A stretch of 64,000 nt of DNA from Amycolatopsis sp. FDAARGOS 1241 (lineage in GTDB: Bacteria > Actinomycetota > Actinomycetes > Mycobacteriales > Pseudonocardiaceae): positions 2,294,001 through 2,358,000 of the forward strand of contig NZ_CP069526.1 of assembly GCF_016889705.1 (NCBI RefSeq), given 5' to 3'. Shown here piece by piece: positions 27,160-35,736 of this stretch. The notes beneath the pieces are model-generated. The model saw only the letters and a program-made list of their open reading frames with translations. It searched no databases and was not told the origin of the DNA. The translations under genes and the position numbers were made by a program. The first letter of the stretch is position 1; each line of letters begins with the position of its first letter.

Positions 27160-28991
27160 TGAGCCTCTTCCAACCGGAAGCGAGAACCGAGCTGATCTCC
27201 GCTGTCCCCCAGCCGACCGCGCCGGCCACCGAGCCGCGGGTGCGCCCGTCGTGGGCCGACGCCGGCATCATCGCCGCGTACCTGGCGTTCGCGTTCGTGC
27301 TCTTCGGCGGCCTGTGGGCCGACCTCGGCACCGGGTACCTGTGGAACAGCGCGTCGGACCAGAACCTGTGGGAGTGGTTCTTCGACGTCACGGCGAAGTC
27401 GGTGCTGCACCTGCAGAACCCGCTCACCTCGGGCCTGCAGAACTACCCGCTCGGCGTGAACATGATGGCCAACACGGCCATGCTCGGCGTCGGCGTGCCG
27501 CTCGCGCCGATCACGCTCGCGTTCGGCCCCACCGTCACGTGGGCCATCGCGCTGACCGGCAGCCTCGCCGGCACCGCCGCCGCGTGGTACTGGGTGTTCT
27601 CGCGCCACCTCGTGCGGCGCCGCGCACCCGCCGCGATCGGCGGCGCGGTGGCCGGCTTCGCGCCGTCGATGATTTCGCACGCCAACGCGCACCCCAACTT
27701 CGTCGCGTGGTTCGTGTTGCCGTTCCTGGCGCTCAAGGTGATCCACCTCGCGCAGGGCCGCAAGGTCGTGCGCAACGGCATCTGGCTCGGCGTGCTCACG
27801 GCGTACCAGATCTTCCTCGGCGAAGAGCCGCTGCTGATCTTCGCGCTGGGCTTCGTGATCTTCAGCGTCGCCTACGTTCTGTCGCGCCCGCGCGAGATCA
27901 AGGCGATGGTGCGGCCGCTGCTGCTCGGCGGCGGGCTCGCCGTGGTGGTCGCGGGCGTGCTCGTGGTCTACCCCCTGTGGTGGCAGTTCTTCGGCCCGCA
28001 GAGCTACTCCGGGCTGGAGCACGGCCAGGTCGGCAACGACCTCGCCGCGTTCACGCGCTTCGCCACTCAGTCGATCGCCGGCCAGCCCGCCGAGGCCGCC
28101 GACGTGTCGATGAACCGCACCGAGGAGAACGCGTTCTTCGGCTGGCCGCTCATCGTGCTCATGGTCGTGGTCACGGTCTGGCTGTGGCGCGAAGTGGTGG
28201 CGCGCTCGATCGCCGTCTCGATGTTCCTCATGGCGTGGCTGTCGATGGGCGTCGAGATCGTGGTGGTGCACAAGAACTCCGACGTGCCCGGCCCGTGGGA
28301 GCTGCTGGCGAACCTGCCGCTGTTCGAATCGCTGCTGGAATCGCGCCTGGCGATGGCGTGCGTGCCGGCGATCGGCGCGCTGCTCGCGATAGCGACCGAC
28401 CGCGTGTTCGCGACGGCCGAGACGCTGCCCGAACCGGAGCCGGGCAAGCACCGCCTGCCGCTGCGGCTGCTGTGGCTCGGCGCGGTGATCGCGGTGGTCC
28501 TGCCGATCGCCCCCACCCAGCTGATCGTGAAGGACCGGCCGCCCACACCCGCGTTCTTCGCGGACGGCACGTGGCGCACTTACGTCGCACCCGGCGGCAC
28601 CGTCGTGCCCGTGCCGCTGCCCGGGTCGGGCGAGTCGGAACCACTGCACTGGCAGATGGCCGCCGGCCTGGACTACGCGATGCCCGAGGGCTACTTCGTC
28701 GGCCCGAGCGGACCGGGCGACAAGCGCGGCCGCTACGGCTCGTTCCAGGTGCCGACGTCGACGATGCTGGACCGCGTCCGCGACACCGGCGAGGTGCAGG
28801 CCGTGACCGACGCCGATCGTGACCAGACGATCAAGGATCTGCGCTACTGGAACGCCAGCGTGCTCGTGCTCATCCCGCGCGACCACGCCGACGCCTACCG
28901 CGCCACCGTCGACCTGCTGCTGCGCAAGCCGGCGCAGTTCGTCGACGGGGTGTGGATCTGGGACGTGCGGGCCGTCACGGCGCGCCGCTAG
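27159..28991 (+). CDS. Polytopic membrane protein, GT-C glycosyltransferase-like
   Basis: The GTG sharing one base with the serpin TAG gives 610 residues. There are about ten hydrophobic segments between residues 28 and 450 and a C-terminal soluble domain (about 455-610) with GDKRGRYGSFQVPTSTMLD. The layout resembles GT-C membrane glycosyltransferases of actinobacteria, which use polyprenyl-phosphate sugars, but no catalytic motif could be confirmed. The tight coupling to the serpin is odd and may reflect only operon packing. Confidence 0.65.
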   Translation: MSLFQPEARTELISAVPQPTAPATEPRVRPSWADAGIIAAYLAFAFVLFGGLWADLGTGYLWNSASDQNLWEWFFDVTAKSVLHLQNPLTSGLQNYPLGVNMMANTAMLGVGVPLAPITLAFGPTVTWAIALTGSLAGTAAAWYWVFSRHLVRRRAPAAIGGAVAGFAPSMISHANAHPNFVAWFVLPFLALKVIHLAQGRKVVRNGIWLGVLTAYQIFLGEEPLLIFALGFVIFSVAYVLSRPREIKAMVRPLLLGGGLAVVVAGVLVVYPLWWQFFGPQSYSGLEHGQVGNDLAAFTRFATQSIAGQPAEAADVSMNRTEENAFFGWPLIVLMVVVTVWLWREVVARSIAVSMFLMAWLSMGVEIVVVHKNSDVPGPWELLANLPLFESLLESRLAMACVPAIGALLAIATDRVFATAETLPEPEPGKHRLPLRLLWLGAVIAVVLPIAPTQLIVKDRPPTPAFFADGTWRTYVAPGGTVVPVPLPGSGESEPLHWQMAAGLDYAMPEGYFVGPSGPGDKRGRYGSFQVPTSTMLDRVRDTGEVQAVTDADRDQTIKDLRYWNASVLVLIPRDHADAYRATVDLLLRKPAQFVDGVWIWDVRAVTARR

Positions 28992-29011
28992 CCCGGCTGT
29001 CCCTTCGGGCT

Positions 29012-29038
29012 TGTCACATCGGGCATGACCGTCTCGTC
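29012..29038 (+). promoter_or_regulatory. ECF41-type promoter (TGTCACA-N16-CGTC)
   Basis: TGTCACA (29012-29018) and CGTC (29035-29038) are separated by 16 bases and lie 38 bases before the ATG of the carboxymuconolactone decarboxylase gene. This matches the published ECF41 consensus, and the cognate sigma factor gene is adjacent. Confidence 0.75.
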
Positions 29039-29075
29039 CCACCTCCGAAGAACCCGACCCGAGGAGGAGACGACG

Positions 29076-29642
29076 ATGTCCCGGATTCCCGCGAAGCGCA
29101 CCACCGAGGCCGGCCCGCTGCTGAAGCTCTTCTACCGGCTGGCCGGGCGGCGCTACGGGGCCGTGCCCGAGCCGATGGCCGTCGTGGCGCACCACCCGGG
29201 GCTGCTGCGCACGACCGTCGTGCACGAGATGCTGGCGCAGCGGGCGTCGACGAAGCTGCCCGCGACCGTGCGCGAACTCGCGGTCTACCGCGTGGCCACG
29301 CGCATCGGCTGCTCGTGGTGCGTGGACTTCGGCACGATGCTGCAGCTGCACGAGGGGCTCGACATCGAGCGGCTGCACCACATCGACGACTACGCCACCT
29401 CGCCGGCGTTCACGCGCCCCGAGCGGCTCGCCCTGGCCTACGCCGACGCGATGACCGGCGAGCAGGTGACCGTCACCGATGAGCAGGTCGCCGAGCTCGA
29501 GGCCGAGTTCGGGCGCGCCGGGGTGGTCGAGCTGACCTACCAGATCGGCCTCGAGAATTCCCGCGCCCGCGTGAACAGCGCACTGGGCATCGTCGACCAG
29601 GGCTTCACCTCGGGCGACGCGTGCCGCGTGCCGATGCCGTGA
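29076..29642 (+). CDS. Carboxymuconolactone decarboxylase-family protein (ECF41 target)
   Basis: The 188-residue protein has the AhpD/CMD signature RELAVYRVATRIGCSWCVDFG, with the CxxC pair near residues 78-81, and the following hydrophobic helix. Such proteins are thiol peroxidase- or decarboxylase-like; its real substrate is unknown. I chose the ATG at 29076 because GAGGAGGA lies ten bases upstream. The gene has an ECF41-type promoter and converges on the ECF41 sigma gene with a four-base gap, the classic ECF41 neighbourhood. Confidence 0.9.
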   Translation: MSRIPAKRTTEAGPLLKLFYRLAGRRYGAVPEPMAVVAHHPGLLRTTVVHEMLAQRASTKLPATVRELAVYRVATRIGCSWCVDFGTMLQLHEGLDIERLHHIDDYATSPAFTRPERLALAYADAMTGEQVTVTDEQVAELEAEFGRAGVVELTYQIGLENSRARVNSALGIVDQGFTSGDACRVPMP

Positions 29643-29646
29643 CGGT

Positions 29647-30585
29647 TCAGGCGGGGCGCGTGATGCCGGTGAGCTTGTCGGGGTTCACGATGTCGTAGAT
29701 GGCCACGATGCGGCCGTCGCGCACGCTCATCGACTGCACGTGCTCGTCCACGGCCAGGAACCCGTCGCGCCCGGGCATCGGCGGCAGCCACACGCCGAGG
29801 TCGCCGTTGACGAACACCGGCGCGCCGCGCGTCATCACGCCCGGCTCGTACTTCTGGACCAGGCCCAGGAAGAAGCGGGTGAGCTTGTCGGCGCCGACCA
29901 TGATCTGGCGCGTCGTGCGGCCCTTGCCGTCGGAGTCGCCGATGAGGACGACGTCCGGGTGCAGCACCTCGGTCATCGCGTGGACGTCGCCGGCCAGCAG
30001 CGCGGTGAGGAACTTCTCCAGCAGCTGCTGCTGCTCGGCCAGCTCGGCGCGCGGCGGCGGGTCGGCGTGGTCGACCGCGCGCCGCGCCCGGGAGGCGTGC
30101 TGGCGCGCGGCGTCGGCCGACACGCCGAGGATGTCGGCGATCTCGGCGAACGGCAGCGAGAACGCGTCGTGCAGCACGAACGCCACGCGCTGCTCGGGGG
30201 TGAGCTTGTCGAGCACCACGAGCGCGGCCATCCGGATGCCGTCGTCGCGCACGGCGGCCTCCAGCGGGTCCTCGCTCGCCGGCGCCCCGAACGGCGTCAC
30301 GATCGGCTCCGGCAGCCACTGGCCCACGTACTGCTCCCGGCGCGCGGGCGCCGACCGCAGCCGGTCGAGGCAGATCCGGCCGACGACCGTGGTCAGCCAC
30401 GCGCGCAGGTCGCGGATCCCGGCGCGCCCGGCGTCGTCGAGCGCGGCCAGGCGCAGCCACGCCTCCTGCACCGCGTCCTCCGCGTCCGACCTCGTGCTCG
30501 TGAGCCGGTACGCCACCCCGATCAGGTGGCCGCGGTGCGCGGCGAACTCCGTCGCGTAGTCGTCCAGAGCGGTCGATGTCCCCAT
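29647..30585 (-). CDS. ECF41-family RNA polymerase sigma factor with SnoaL-like tail
   Basis: The 312-residue sigma factor has region 2 (DYATEFAAHRGHLIGVAYRL, then SDAEDAVQEAWLRL) and region 4 (LTPEQRVAFVLHDAFSLPF, then AEIADILGVSADAARQHASRA). The C-terminal SnoaL-like domain of about 120 residues replaces a separate anti-sigma factor. The ECF41 marks WLPEP (in the linker) and NPDKL (near the end) are both present. The tail is known to modulate activity in this group. The target promoter lies before the adjacent CMD gene. Confidence 0.95.
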   Translation of the reverse strand: MGTSTALDDYATEFAAHRGHLIGVAYRLTSTRSDAEDAVQEAWLRLAALDDAGRAGIRDLRAWLTTVVGRICLDRLRSAPARREQYVGQWLPEPIVTPFGAPASEDPLEAAVRDDGIRMAALVVLDKLTPEQRVAFVLHDAFSLPFAEIADILGVSADAARQHASRARRAVDHADPPPRAELAEQQQLLEKFLTALLAGDVHAMTEVLHPDVVLIGDSDGKGRTTRQIMVGADKLTRFFLGLVQKYEPGVMTRGAPVFVNGDLGVWLPPMPGRDGFLAVDEHVQSMSVRDGRIVAIYDIVNPDKLTGITRPA

Positions 30586-30628
30586 GAGGCCGAGTGTGCC
30601 GCAAAGCCACCGGGGAGGGAGAACTATT

Positions 30629-32554
30629 GTGGTTTCCGTGGCAGGACGGATTCGGGAGAGCGACATCGCGGAGGTGCGTGAGCGCAACCGGATCGACGAG
30701 GTCGTGGGGGAGTACGTCGCGCTGCGGCGCGCCGGGGGCGGCAGCCTGAAGGGGCTGTGCCCGTTCCACAACGAGAAGACCCCGTCGTTCAACGTGCGCC
30801 CCACCCACGGCACCTTCCACTGCTTCGGTTGTGGCGAGGGCGGCGACGTCATCAAGTTCATCCAGAAGATCGACCTGGTCTCGTTCGTCGAGGCGGTCGA
30901 GCGCCTCGCCGACCGGGTCGGCATCCGGCTGAACTACGAGGGCGGCGGCGGGAGCGTTCAGCGCGATCGCGGCACGCGCGCGCGGCTCATCGAGGCGCAC
31001 CGCGCGGCGAGCGAGTTCTACATCGAGCAGCTGGTGACCGACGAGGCGCGCCCGGCGCGCGATTTCCTGTCCGAGCGCGGGTTCGACGCGGCGGCGGCCA
31101 GGCAGTTCGGCTGCGGCTACGCCCCGGGCGGCTGGGACAAGCTCACGAAGCACCTGCTCAACCGCGGGTTCGAGGTCAAGGAGCTGATCGCGTCGGGGCT
31201 GTCCAAGGAGGGCCAGCGCGGCCCGATGGACCGCTTCCACCGGCGCCTGGTCTGGCCGATCCGCGACGTCGGCAACGACGTGGTGGGCTTCGGTGCGCGG
31301 CGGCTCTACGACGACGACCGCATCGAGGCGAAGTACCTCAACACCGCGGAGACGCAGATCTACAAGAAGTCGCAGGTCCTGTTCGGTCTCGACCAGGCCA
31401 AGCGCGAGATCGCGAAGCGGCACCAGGTGGTGGTGGTCGAGGGCTACACCGACGTGATGGCGATGCACGCCGCCGGCGTGCCCACGGCCGTCGCCTCGTC
31501 GGGCACCGCCTTCGGCGAAGACCACATGAAGGTGCTGCGCCGGCTGATGATGGACGACGACGCCTTCCGCGGCGAAGTGATCTTCACCTTCGACGGCGAC
31601 GAGGCGGGCCAGAAGGCGGCGCTCAAGGCGTTCGAAGGAGACCAGACCTTCGCCGGGCAGACCTACATCGCGGTCGCGCCCGACGGCATGGATCCGTGCG
31701 AGCTGCGGATCGCCAAGGGCGACGCCGCCGTGAAGGACCTGGTGGCGCGCCGGACTCCGCTGTTCGAGTTCGTGATCAAGAGCACGCTGAAGCAATTCGA
31801 CCTCGACTCGGTCGACGGCCAGGTGGCCGCGCTGCAGAAGACCGTGCCGATGGTCGCGGCGATCAAGGACCGCGCGAGCCGCGACGGCTACGCGTCGAAG
31901 CTCGCCTGGTGGGTCGGCTGGCAGGACGTGGCGCAGGTGGTCAACCGCGTGCGCGGTGCCGCCGGGGCCGCGGCCAAGCGCGGCGGGCAGCCCGCTCAGC
32001 AGCTGCGTCCGTCCGCGCGGCAGCAGCAGGCGGCCGCCCCGGCCGCTTCCGACCAGGACCTGCCGCGGCCCGCGCCGATCGACCCGCGGTTCATCGGGCA
32101 GCGTGAGGCGCTCAAGGCCGCGTTGCAGCAGCCCGCGATCGCGGGTCCGGAGTACGACTCGCTGCCCGAGGAGGCGTTCACACACCCCGTGTACGTCGCC
32201 GTGCACCTGGCCGTGCTCAAAGCCGGCGGGGCTGCGTCCGGGCTCACCGGGCCGGCGCTGCTGGACGCCGCGGCTCAGCACTGTCCCCAAGGGACGGTGC
32301 GGCGCGTGCTCAGCGAGCTGGCCGTGGAACCGTTGCGCGCCAAGGGTGAAGTCGACTCGCGCTACATCTCCGGGGTGCTCGCGGGCGTGCAGGAGAACCT
32401 GGTGGGCCGGCAGATCGGCGAGATCAAGTCGAAGCTGCAGCGGCTCTCCCCGGTCGAGGCGCCCGACGACTACCGCGCGCTGTTCGGCGACCTCGTCGCG
32501 CTCGAGCAGTACCGCAAGGCGCTGCGCGAGCAGGCCGCGTCCGGGTGGGACTGA
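30629..32554 (+). CDS. dnaG: DNA primase DnaG
   Basis: DnaG lays down RNA primers at the replication fork. The protein has the CHC2 zinc finger (C44, H47, C65, C68), the catalytic core and the TOPRIM domain with VVVVEGYTDVMAMH and FDGDEAGQKAA. The C-terminal helicase-binding region follows a Gln/Ala-rich linker (about 455-480). The GTG at 30629 is eight bases after GGGAGGGA and gives 641 residues; a GTG at 30638 would match the usual MAGRIRESDI start but is far from that site. Confidence 0.95.
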   Translation: MVSVAGRIRESDIAEVRERNRIDEVVGEYVALRRAGGGSLKGLCPFHNEKTPSFNVRPTHGTFHCFGCGEGGDVIKFIQKIDLVSFVEAVERLADRVGIRLNYEGGGGSVQRDRGTRARLIEAHRAASEFYIEQLVTDEARPARDFLSERGFDAAAARQFGCGYAPGGWDKLTKHLLNRGFEVKELIASGLSKEGQRGPMDRFHRRLVWPIRDVGNDVVGFGARRLYDDDRIEAKYLNTAETQIYKKSQVLFGLDQAKREIAKRHQVVVVEGYTDVMAMHAAGVPTAVASSGTAFGEDHMKVLRRLMMDDDAFRGEVIFTFDGDEAGQKAALKAFEGDQTFAGQTYIAVAPDGMDPCELRIAKGDAAVKDLVARRTPLFEFVIKSTLKQFDLDSVDGQVAALQKTVPMVAAIKDRASRDGYASKLAWWVGWQDVAQVVNRVRGAAGAAAKRGGQPAQQLRPSARQQQAAAPAASDQDLPRPAPIDPRFIGQREALKAALQQPAIAGPEYDSLPEEAFTHPVYVAVHLAVLKAGGAASGLTGPALLDAAAQHCPQGTVRRVLSELAVEPLRAKGEVDSRYISGVLAGVQENLVGRQIGEIKSKLQRLSPVEAPDDYRALFGDLVALEQYRKALREQAASGWD

Positions 32555-32555
32555 C

Positions 32556-33077
32556 ATGGGTGTGCTGAGCCGCCTGTTCGGCAGCGGGCTTCCGCCGGGG
32601 TTCCCCGGCCGGCTCGAGCGTGGCGAGAACGTGGTCGCGGTCGCGGCCGTCGAGGGTGGCGGCCACCTCGTGGTGACCAGCCTCGGCCTGTGGATCCCCG
32701 CAGACGGCGGCGCCCGTCGCGTCGGCTGGCACCTCGTGGGCAAGGCGAGCTGGGGCGACGGCGAGTTCGTGCTCACGGAGTCGGAGGAAACGGGAAACTT
32801 CGGCGACGTCGTCGTGCTCATCGACCGCGCGCCGGTGCGATACCGGCTGCCGGCTCCGGGCAAGGTGCCGCACCAGGTGCACCTGCGCGTCGACGGATCG
32901 GTGCGCTCGCGCCACCGCCAGGAGCTCGGCACCGGGGGTGCGTGGTTCGTGCAGCGCAAGCTCCCCGGCCGCGACGGCGTGGTGATCCAGGTGCGCCCCG
33001 ATCCGGGCACCGATCTGGCGCTCGTGGAGGCGATCGCGGGCGAAGTCGCCGCGAAGCTGGCCAACCCGGGGGAGTGA
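32556..33077 (+). CDS. Conserved actinobacterial protein downstream of dnaG
   Basis: The 173-residue soluble protein starts one base after the dnaG stop and is probably cotranslated. It contains two Trp-rich beta stretches (GGHLVVTSLGLWIPADGG, RVGWHLVGKASWGDGEF) and no membrane segment. It is a familiar actinobacterial companion of dnaG, without known function. No catalytic motif is visible. Confidence 0.8.
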   Translation: MGVLSRLFGSGLPPGFPGRLERGENVVAVAAVEGGGHLVVTSLGLWIPADGGARRVGWHLVGKASWGDGEFVLTESEETGNFGDVVVLIDRAPVRYRLPAPGKVPHQVHLRVDGSVRSRHRQELGTGGAWFVQRKLPGRDGVVIQVRPDPGTDLALVEAIAGEVAAKLANPGE

Positions 33078-33080
33078 GCA

Positions 33081-33107
33081 GTACGCTCGTACTCAGTACG
33101 GGCGTAC
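33081..33107. promoter_or_regulatory. TetR-like operator upstream of tam
   Basis: GTACGCTCGTAC (33081-33092) and GTACGGGCGTAC (33096-33107) form a 12-base inverted repeat with one mismatch around TCA. It ends 27 bases before the tam ATG. The geometry resembles TetR-family operators, but no TetR gene is next to it. Confidence 0.5.
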
Positions 33108-33133
33108 GGTTTGCCTAACCGGGAGGTTCACAC

Positions 33134-33904
33134 ATGTGGGATCCGGCCAAGTACCTCGACTACGCGGACCTGCGGGCCCGTCCGTTCCACGACCTCATCG
33201 CGCGGATTCCGGCCGACGCGCCCCGCCGCGTCGTCGACCTGGGCTGCGGGCCGGGCAACCTGACCCTCGACCTGGGCCGTCGCTGGCCCGGCGCCGCGCT
33301 GGAGGCCCTGGACAGCTCGCCGGAGATGGTCGCCGCCGCCCGCGAGCGCGGCGTGGACGCCCGCATCGAGGACGTGCGCTCGTGGTCCCCGCGGCCCGAC
33401 ACCGACGTCGTCGTCTCCAACGCCGTGCTCCAGTGGGTGCCCGGCCACGACGAGCTCCTGCGCCGGTGGGTCTCGCAGCTGCCGCCGGGCGCCGTGCTGG
33501 CCGTCCAGGTCCCGGGCAACTTCGGCGCCCCGTCGCACCGCATCACGCGCGAACTCGCGGGCTCGCCGGCCTGGTCGTCGCGCCTCGGCACCCTGGTCCT
33601 GCGCGAGGACGAGGCGGTTTCGTCGCCGCTGGAATACGCGTCCCTGCTGGCCGACGCGGGCTGCCTCGTGGACGCCTGGGAGACCACGTACATGCAGCGC
33701 CTGGCCGGCGAGCGCGCCGTGCTGGAGTGGATCACCGGCACCGCCCTGCGGCCCATCCGCGCCGCCCTTCCGGACCCCGAGTGGGCCCGCTTCCGCGACG
33801 AACTGGCCCCGCTGCTCGACGAGGCCTACCCGCCCCGCCCCGACGGCACGACGTGGTTCGAGTTCCGGCGGATCTTCTTCGTCGCCCGGATCCCGGAAGC
33901 CTGA
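33134..33904 (+). CDS. tam: Trans-aconitate 2-methyltransferase
   Basis: Tam methylates trans-aconitate, a spontaneous inhibitor of aconitase, using S-adenosylmethionine. The 256-residue protein starts MWDPAKYLDYADLRARPFHD, has the SAM motif VVDLGCGPGNLT (about residues 35-46) and ends with the family's WFEFRRIFFVAR. Length and start match the family. An inverted repeat upstream may control it, and a hairpin terminator follows. Confidence 0.9.
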   Translation: MWDPAKYLDYADLRARPFHDLIARIPADAPRRVVDLGCGPGNLTLDLGRRWPGAALEALDSSPEMVAAARERGVDARIEDVRSWSPRPDTDVVVSNAVLQWVPGHDELLRRWVSQLPPGAVLAVQVPGNFGAPSHRITRELAGSPAWSSRLGTLVLREDEAVSSPLEYASLLADAGCLVDAWETTYMQRLAGERAVLEWITGTALRPIRAALPDPEWARFRDELAPLLDEAYPPRPDGTTWFEFRRIFFVARIPEA

Positions 33905-33912
33905 TCGCTTTC

Positions 33913-33947
33913 GCCGGGCGCCCCGGTCCGGCCGGAAGGCGCCCGGC
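33913..33947 (+). terminator. Hairpin terminator after tam
   Basis: GCCGGGCGCC (33913-33922) and GGCGCCCGGC (33938-33947) form a perfect ten-base stem with a 15-base loop, starting nine bases after the tam stop. No U-tract is present. The following 200 bases to 34153 show no gene. Confidence 0.65.
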
Positions 33948-34153
33948 TGAACGGGCCGCGCCCTGTCGCCAGTTCGGCGTAGCTGCCATGGCCTCGCGGG
34001 CATCCGGGCCGGTCCCGAGACGCTCGCCGCCGGCTTGTGGGCGACCGCTCGCCGGCCGGTGGTCTGGCCGCGGATCGGGTGCCCGGGCGCGGCGGGCCGA
34101 GCGTGCTCACCGCTTTCGGGCACGCTCACGACCCCCGCGCCGGCGCGGGCGCG

Positions 34154-34333
34154 TCAGCCGCGGCCCCGCCCGAACTTCTCGCCGACCTTGGCCCGCGCCA
34201 CCCCGGCCGCCCCCTGGACCATCGGGTGATCGATCACCTTGCGGTAGGTGCGCACGATCTGCTCGTAGCGTCCCCGGCCGGCCTTGGTCCCCAGCACGTA
34301 TCCCAGACCCACGCCCAGCAGGAACTTCTTCAT
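34154..34333 (-). CDS. Small YtxH-like envelope protein (59 aa)
   Basis: The product begins MKKFLLGVGLGYVLGTKAGR, with the Gly-x3-Gly short hydrophobic helix and following basic residues typical of YtxH-like small proteins. A conserved amphipathic stretch (YEQIVRTYRKVIDHP) follows. I chose the ATG; an in-frame GTG three codons upstream is also possible. The function is unknown. Confidence 0.65.
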   Translation of the reverse strand: MKKFLLGVGLGYVLGTKAGRGRYEQIVRTYRKVIDHPMVQGAAGVARAKVGEKFGRGRG

Positions 34334-34501
34334 CAGCGCCACGCCTCTCGTTTCGTCGGACCCCCGACTCTCCATTGTCCAGCAATCCGGCGCCCCGGGG
34401 GCGTGATCCCGGCACAGGGGCCCCCTGTTCGGGTGGCCGCAGGCGTGCGCTAAAGTTCTTTCCATCGGCCGGAGCGATCCGGCCACCACAACGAAATACG
34501 A

Positions 34502-34574
34502 TCCCCTGTAGCTCAACTGGCAGAGCATTCGGCTGTTAACCGGAGGGTTCTTGGTTCGAGTCCAAGCGGGGGAG
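34502..34574 (+). tRNA. tRNA-Asn (GTT)
   Basis: A full cloverleaf can be drawn: acceptor TCCCCTG paired with CGGGGGA (one G-U pair), D arm GCTC/GAGC, anticodon stem TTCGG/CCGGA around loop CTGTTAA with anticodon GTT, and TTCGAGT in the T loop. The discriminator base is G and CCA is not encoded. It stands between backbone genes and the accessory region to the right. Confidence 0.96.
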
Positions 34575-34576
34575 CA

Positions 34577-34601
34577 AAGCCCAGGTCTGCGACCTGGGCT
34601 T
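34577..34601 (+). terminator. Rho-independent terminator of tRNA-Asn
   Basis: AAGCCCAGGTC (34577-34587) and GACCTGGGCTT (34591-34601) form a perfect 11-base stem around TGC, followed by CTTCGTGTT. It lies directly behind the tRNA. Confidence 0.85.
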
Positions 34602-34696
34602 CTTCGTGTTCCAGACCACTGGCTCGCCATGAACTCGACTTACGCGCGGTCGGCGACGTCGAACAGCTGTCCCAGGGCCAAGTCTCGCGCGAGGCC

Positions 34697-34936
34697 GTGG
34701 CGTCGGTGCTTGACGATTCCGGACTGCCGATGGGTGCAGGACTCACCCGTGAAGCTTGGCGAGCCGGCGCCGGACGGCGGGTCGCGGAGTTCGCAGAGGT
34801 GGCGGAAATAGACCCGGAACGGGTTTGCCGATGGGTCCAGGCCAGGGCAACGGAGTCGGCGGTGTGGTCACGCCACCTGCGCGAACCGGCGGCCGTCGCC
34901 ACGGTCGTCGGCACGTTGGCCTCACTGCTTAGGTGA
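34697..34936 (+). CDS. Short hypothetical protein, possible gene remnant
   Basis: A GTG start gives 79 residues (ending ATVVGTLASLLR). The same frame stays open upstream past the tRNA terminator with plausible codon usage (ELDLRAVGDVEQLSQGQ), so this may be the 3' end of a lost gene, for example a DNA-binding protein. The segment RRVAEFAEVAEIDPERVCRW could be helix-turn-helix-like. No family is recognised. It sits next to a tRNA, a usual site for inserted and decaying DNA. Confidence 0.3.
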   Translation: MASVLDDSGLPMGAGLTREAWRAGAGRRVAEFAEVAEIDPERVCRWVQARATESAVWSRHLREPAAVATVVGTLASLLR

Positions 34937-35052
34937 ACGAGCGGGCTTCGCGCACAAAACTTCGGCCCGCCGACCCGAGTCGAAGCGGATCGCAGCTACT
35001 GGTAGCGCGTGGTGTTCGGGCAGGTGCTGTGCAGCCTGCGCTGGGCCGGGTC

Positions 35053-35649
35053 CTACCAGTCGAACGCTCCGCCTTCGACGAGGATGAGCAGGCCGATGCC
35101 GATGAGCACCGCCGGAAGCAGGAGGTGGCCCCCGCGGGCGAGGGCGGTGGCGATGGCGGGCCGGGTCGCGAAGTGGCGTCCGGCCGCGATCCACAGCCCG
35201 AGCAGGAGGAGGAACACGATCACGTAGCCGGCCATGCCGCCCGGGCCGGCGGTGGCGAACACCGGCACGTAGACGCCGATGTTGTCGCCGCCGTTGGCGA
35301 AGGTGACCGCGGCGACCTCGAGGGACTTCGGCCCGCGGTTGCGAGTGGTGTGTTCGTCGTCGGTGTCGTGCCGGTGCCGCCAGGCCTGGCCGGCCGCCCT
35401 GATGCCGAGCGCGAGCGGCAGCAACCCGAGGTAGGGGATCAGCCACTCAGGCAAGAAGGTGGCCCCGAAGGCTGCGGCCACGGCGACCGCGAGGATGGCG
35501 ATGAAGCCCAGGTACTGGCCGAGGGCGACGCGTCGAGTCGCGCCGCGGTGCCCGGCGCCCTGGGCGAAGAACAGCGCCAAGACGAGGACGTCGTCGATGT
35601 TGGTCACGGCGAACAAGCCGACGGCCTGGCCGATGACGCTGAGGTTCAT
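35053..35649 (-). CDS. CadD-like cadmium/cation resistance transporter
   Basis: The 198-residue membrane protein has five to six hydrophobic segments and the CadD-family marks VTNIDDVLVLALFFAQG near the start and FANGGDNIGVYVPVF in the middle. CadD proteins give cadmium resistance, and the wider family overlaps LysE-type exporters. The Asp pairs in membrane segments are typical. It is transcribed away from the gene at 35737; no metal regulator is adjacent. Confidence 0.87.
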   Translation of the reverse strand: MNLSVIGQAVGLFAVTNIDDVLVLALFFAQGAGHRGATRRVALGQYLGFIAILAVAVAAAFGATFLPEWLIPYLGLLPLALGIRAAGQAWRHRHDTDDEHTTRNRGPKSLEVAAVTFANGGDNIGVYVPVFATAGPGGMAGYVIVFLLLLGLWIAAGRHFATRPAIATALARGGHLLLPAVLIGIGLLILVEGGAFDW

Positions 35650-35736
35650 GGTCGCCTCGTTCGCTGCGTGGTCTCCGGCGGCGAGGCGATCGCGCGTCGT
35701 CGGCGGTCCTCGTCCCGCTGATGGCATCCTGCGGTG

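Noticed and set aside
29537..33064. 1175-codon minus-strand open frame across dnaG and the ECF41 sigma gene
   Set aside because: It lies opposite dnaG with clear zinc finger and TOPRIM motifs; its left part overlaps the sigma gene in another frame. No independent domain is seen.
34551..34811. Open frame starting inside tRNA-Asn and running through its terminator
   Set aside because: It overlaps a well-folded tRNA and a perfect terminator hairpin; its composition is random-like.
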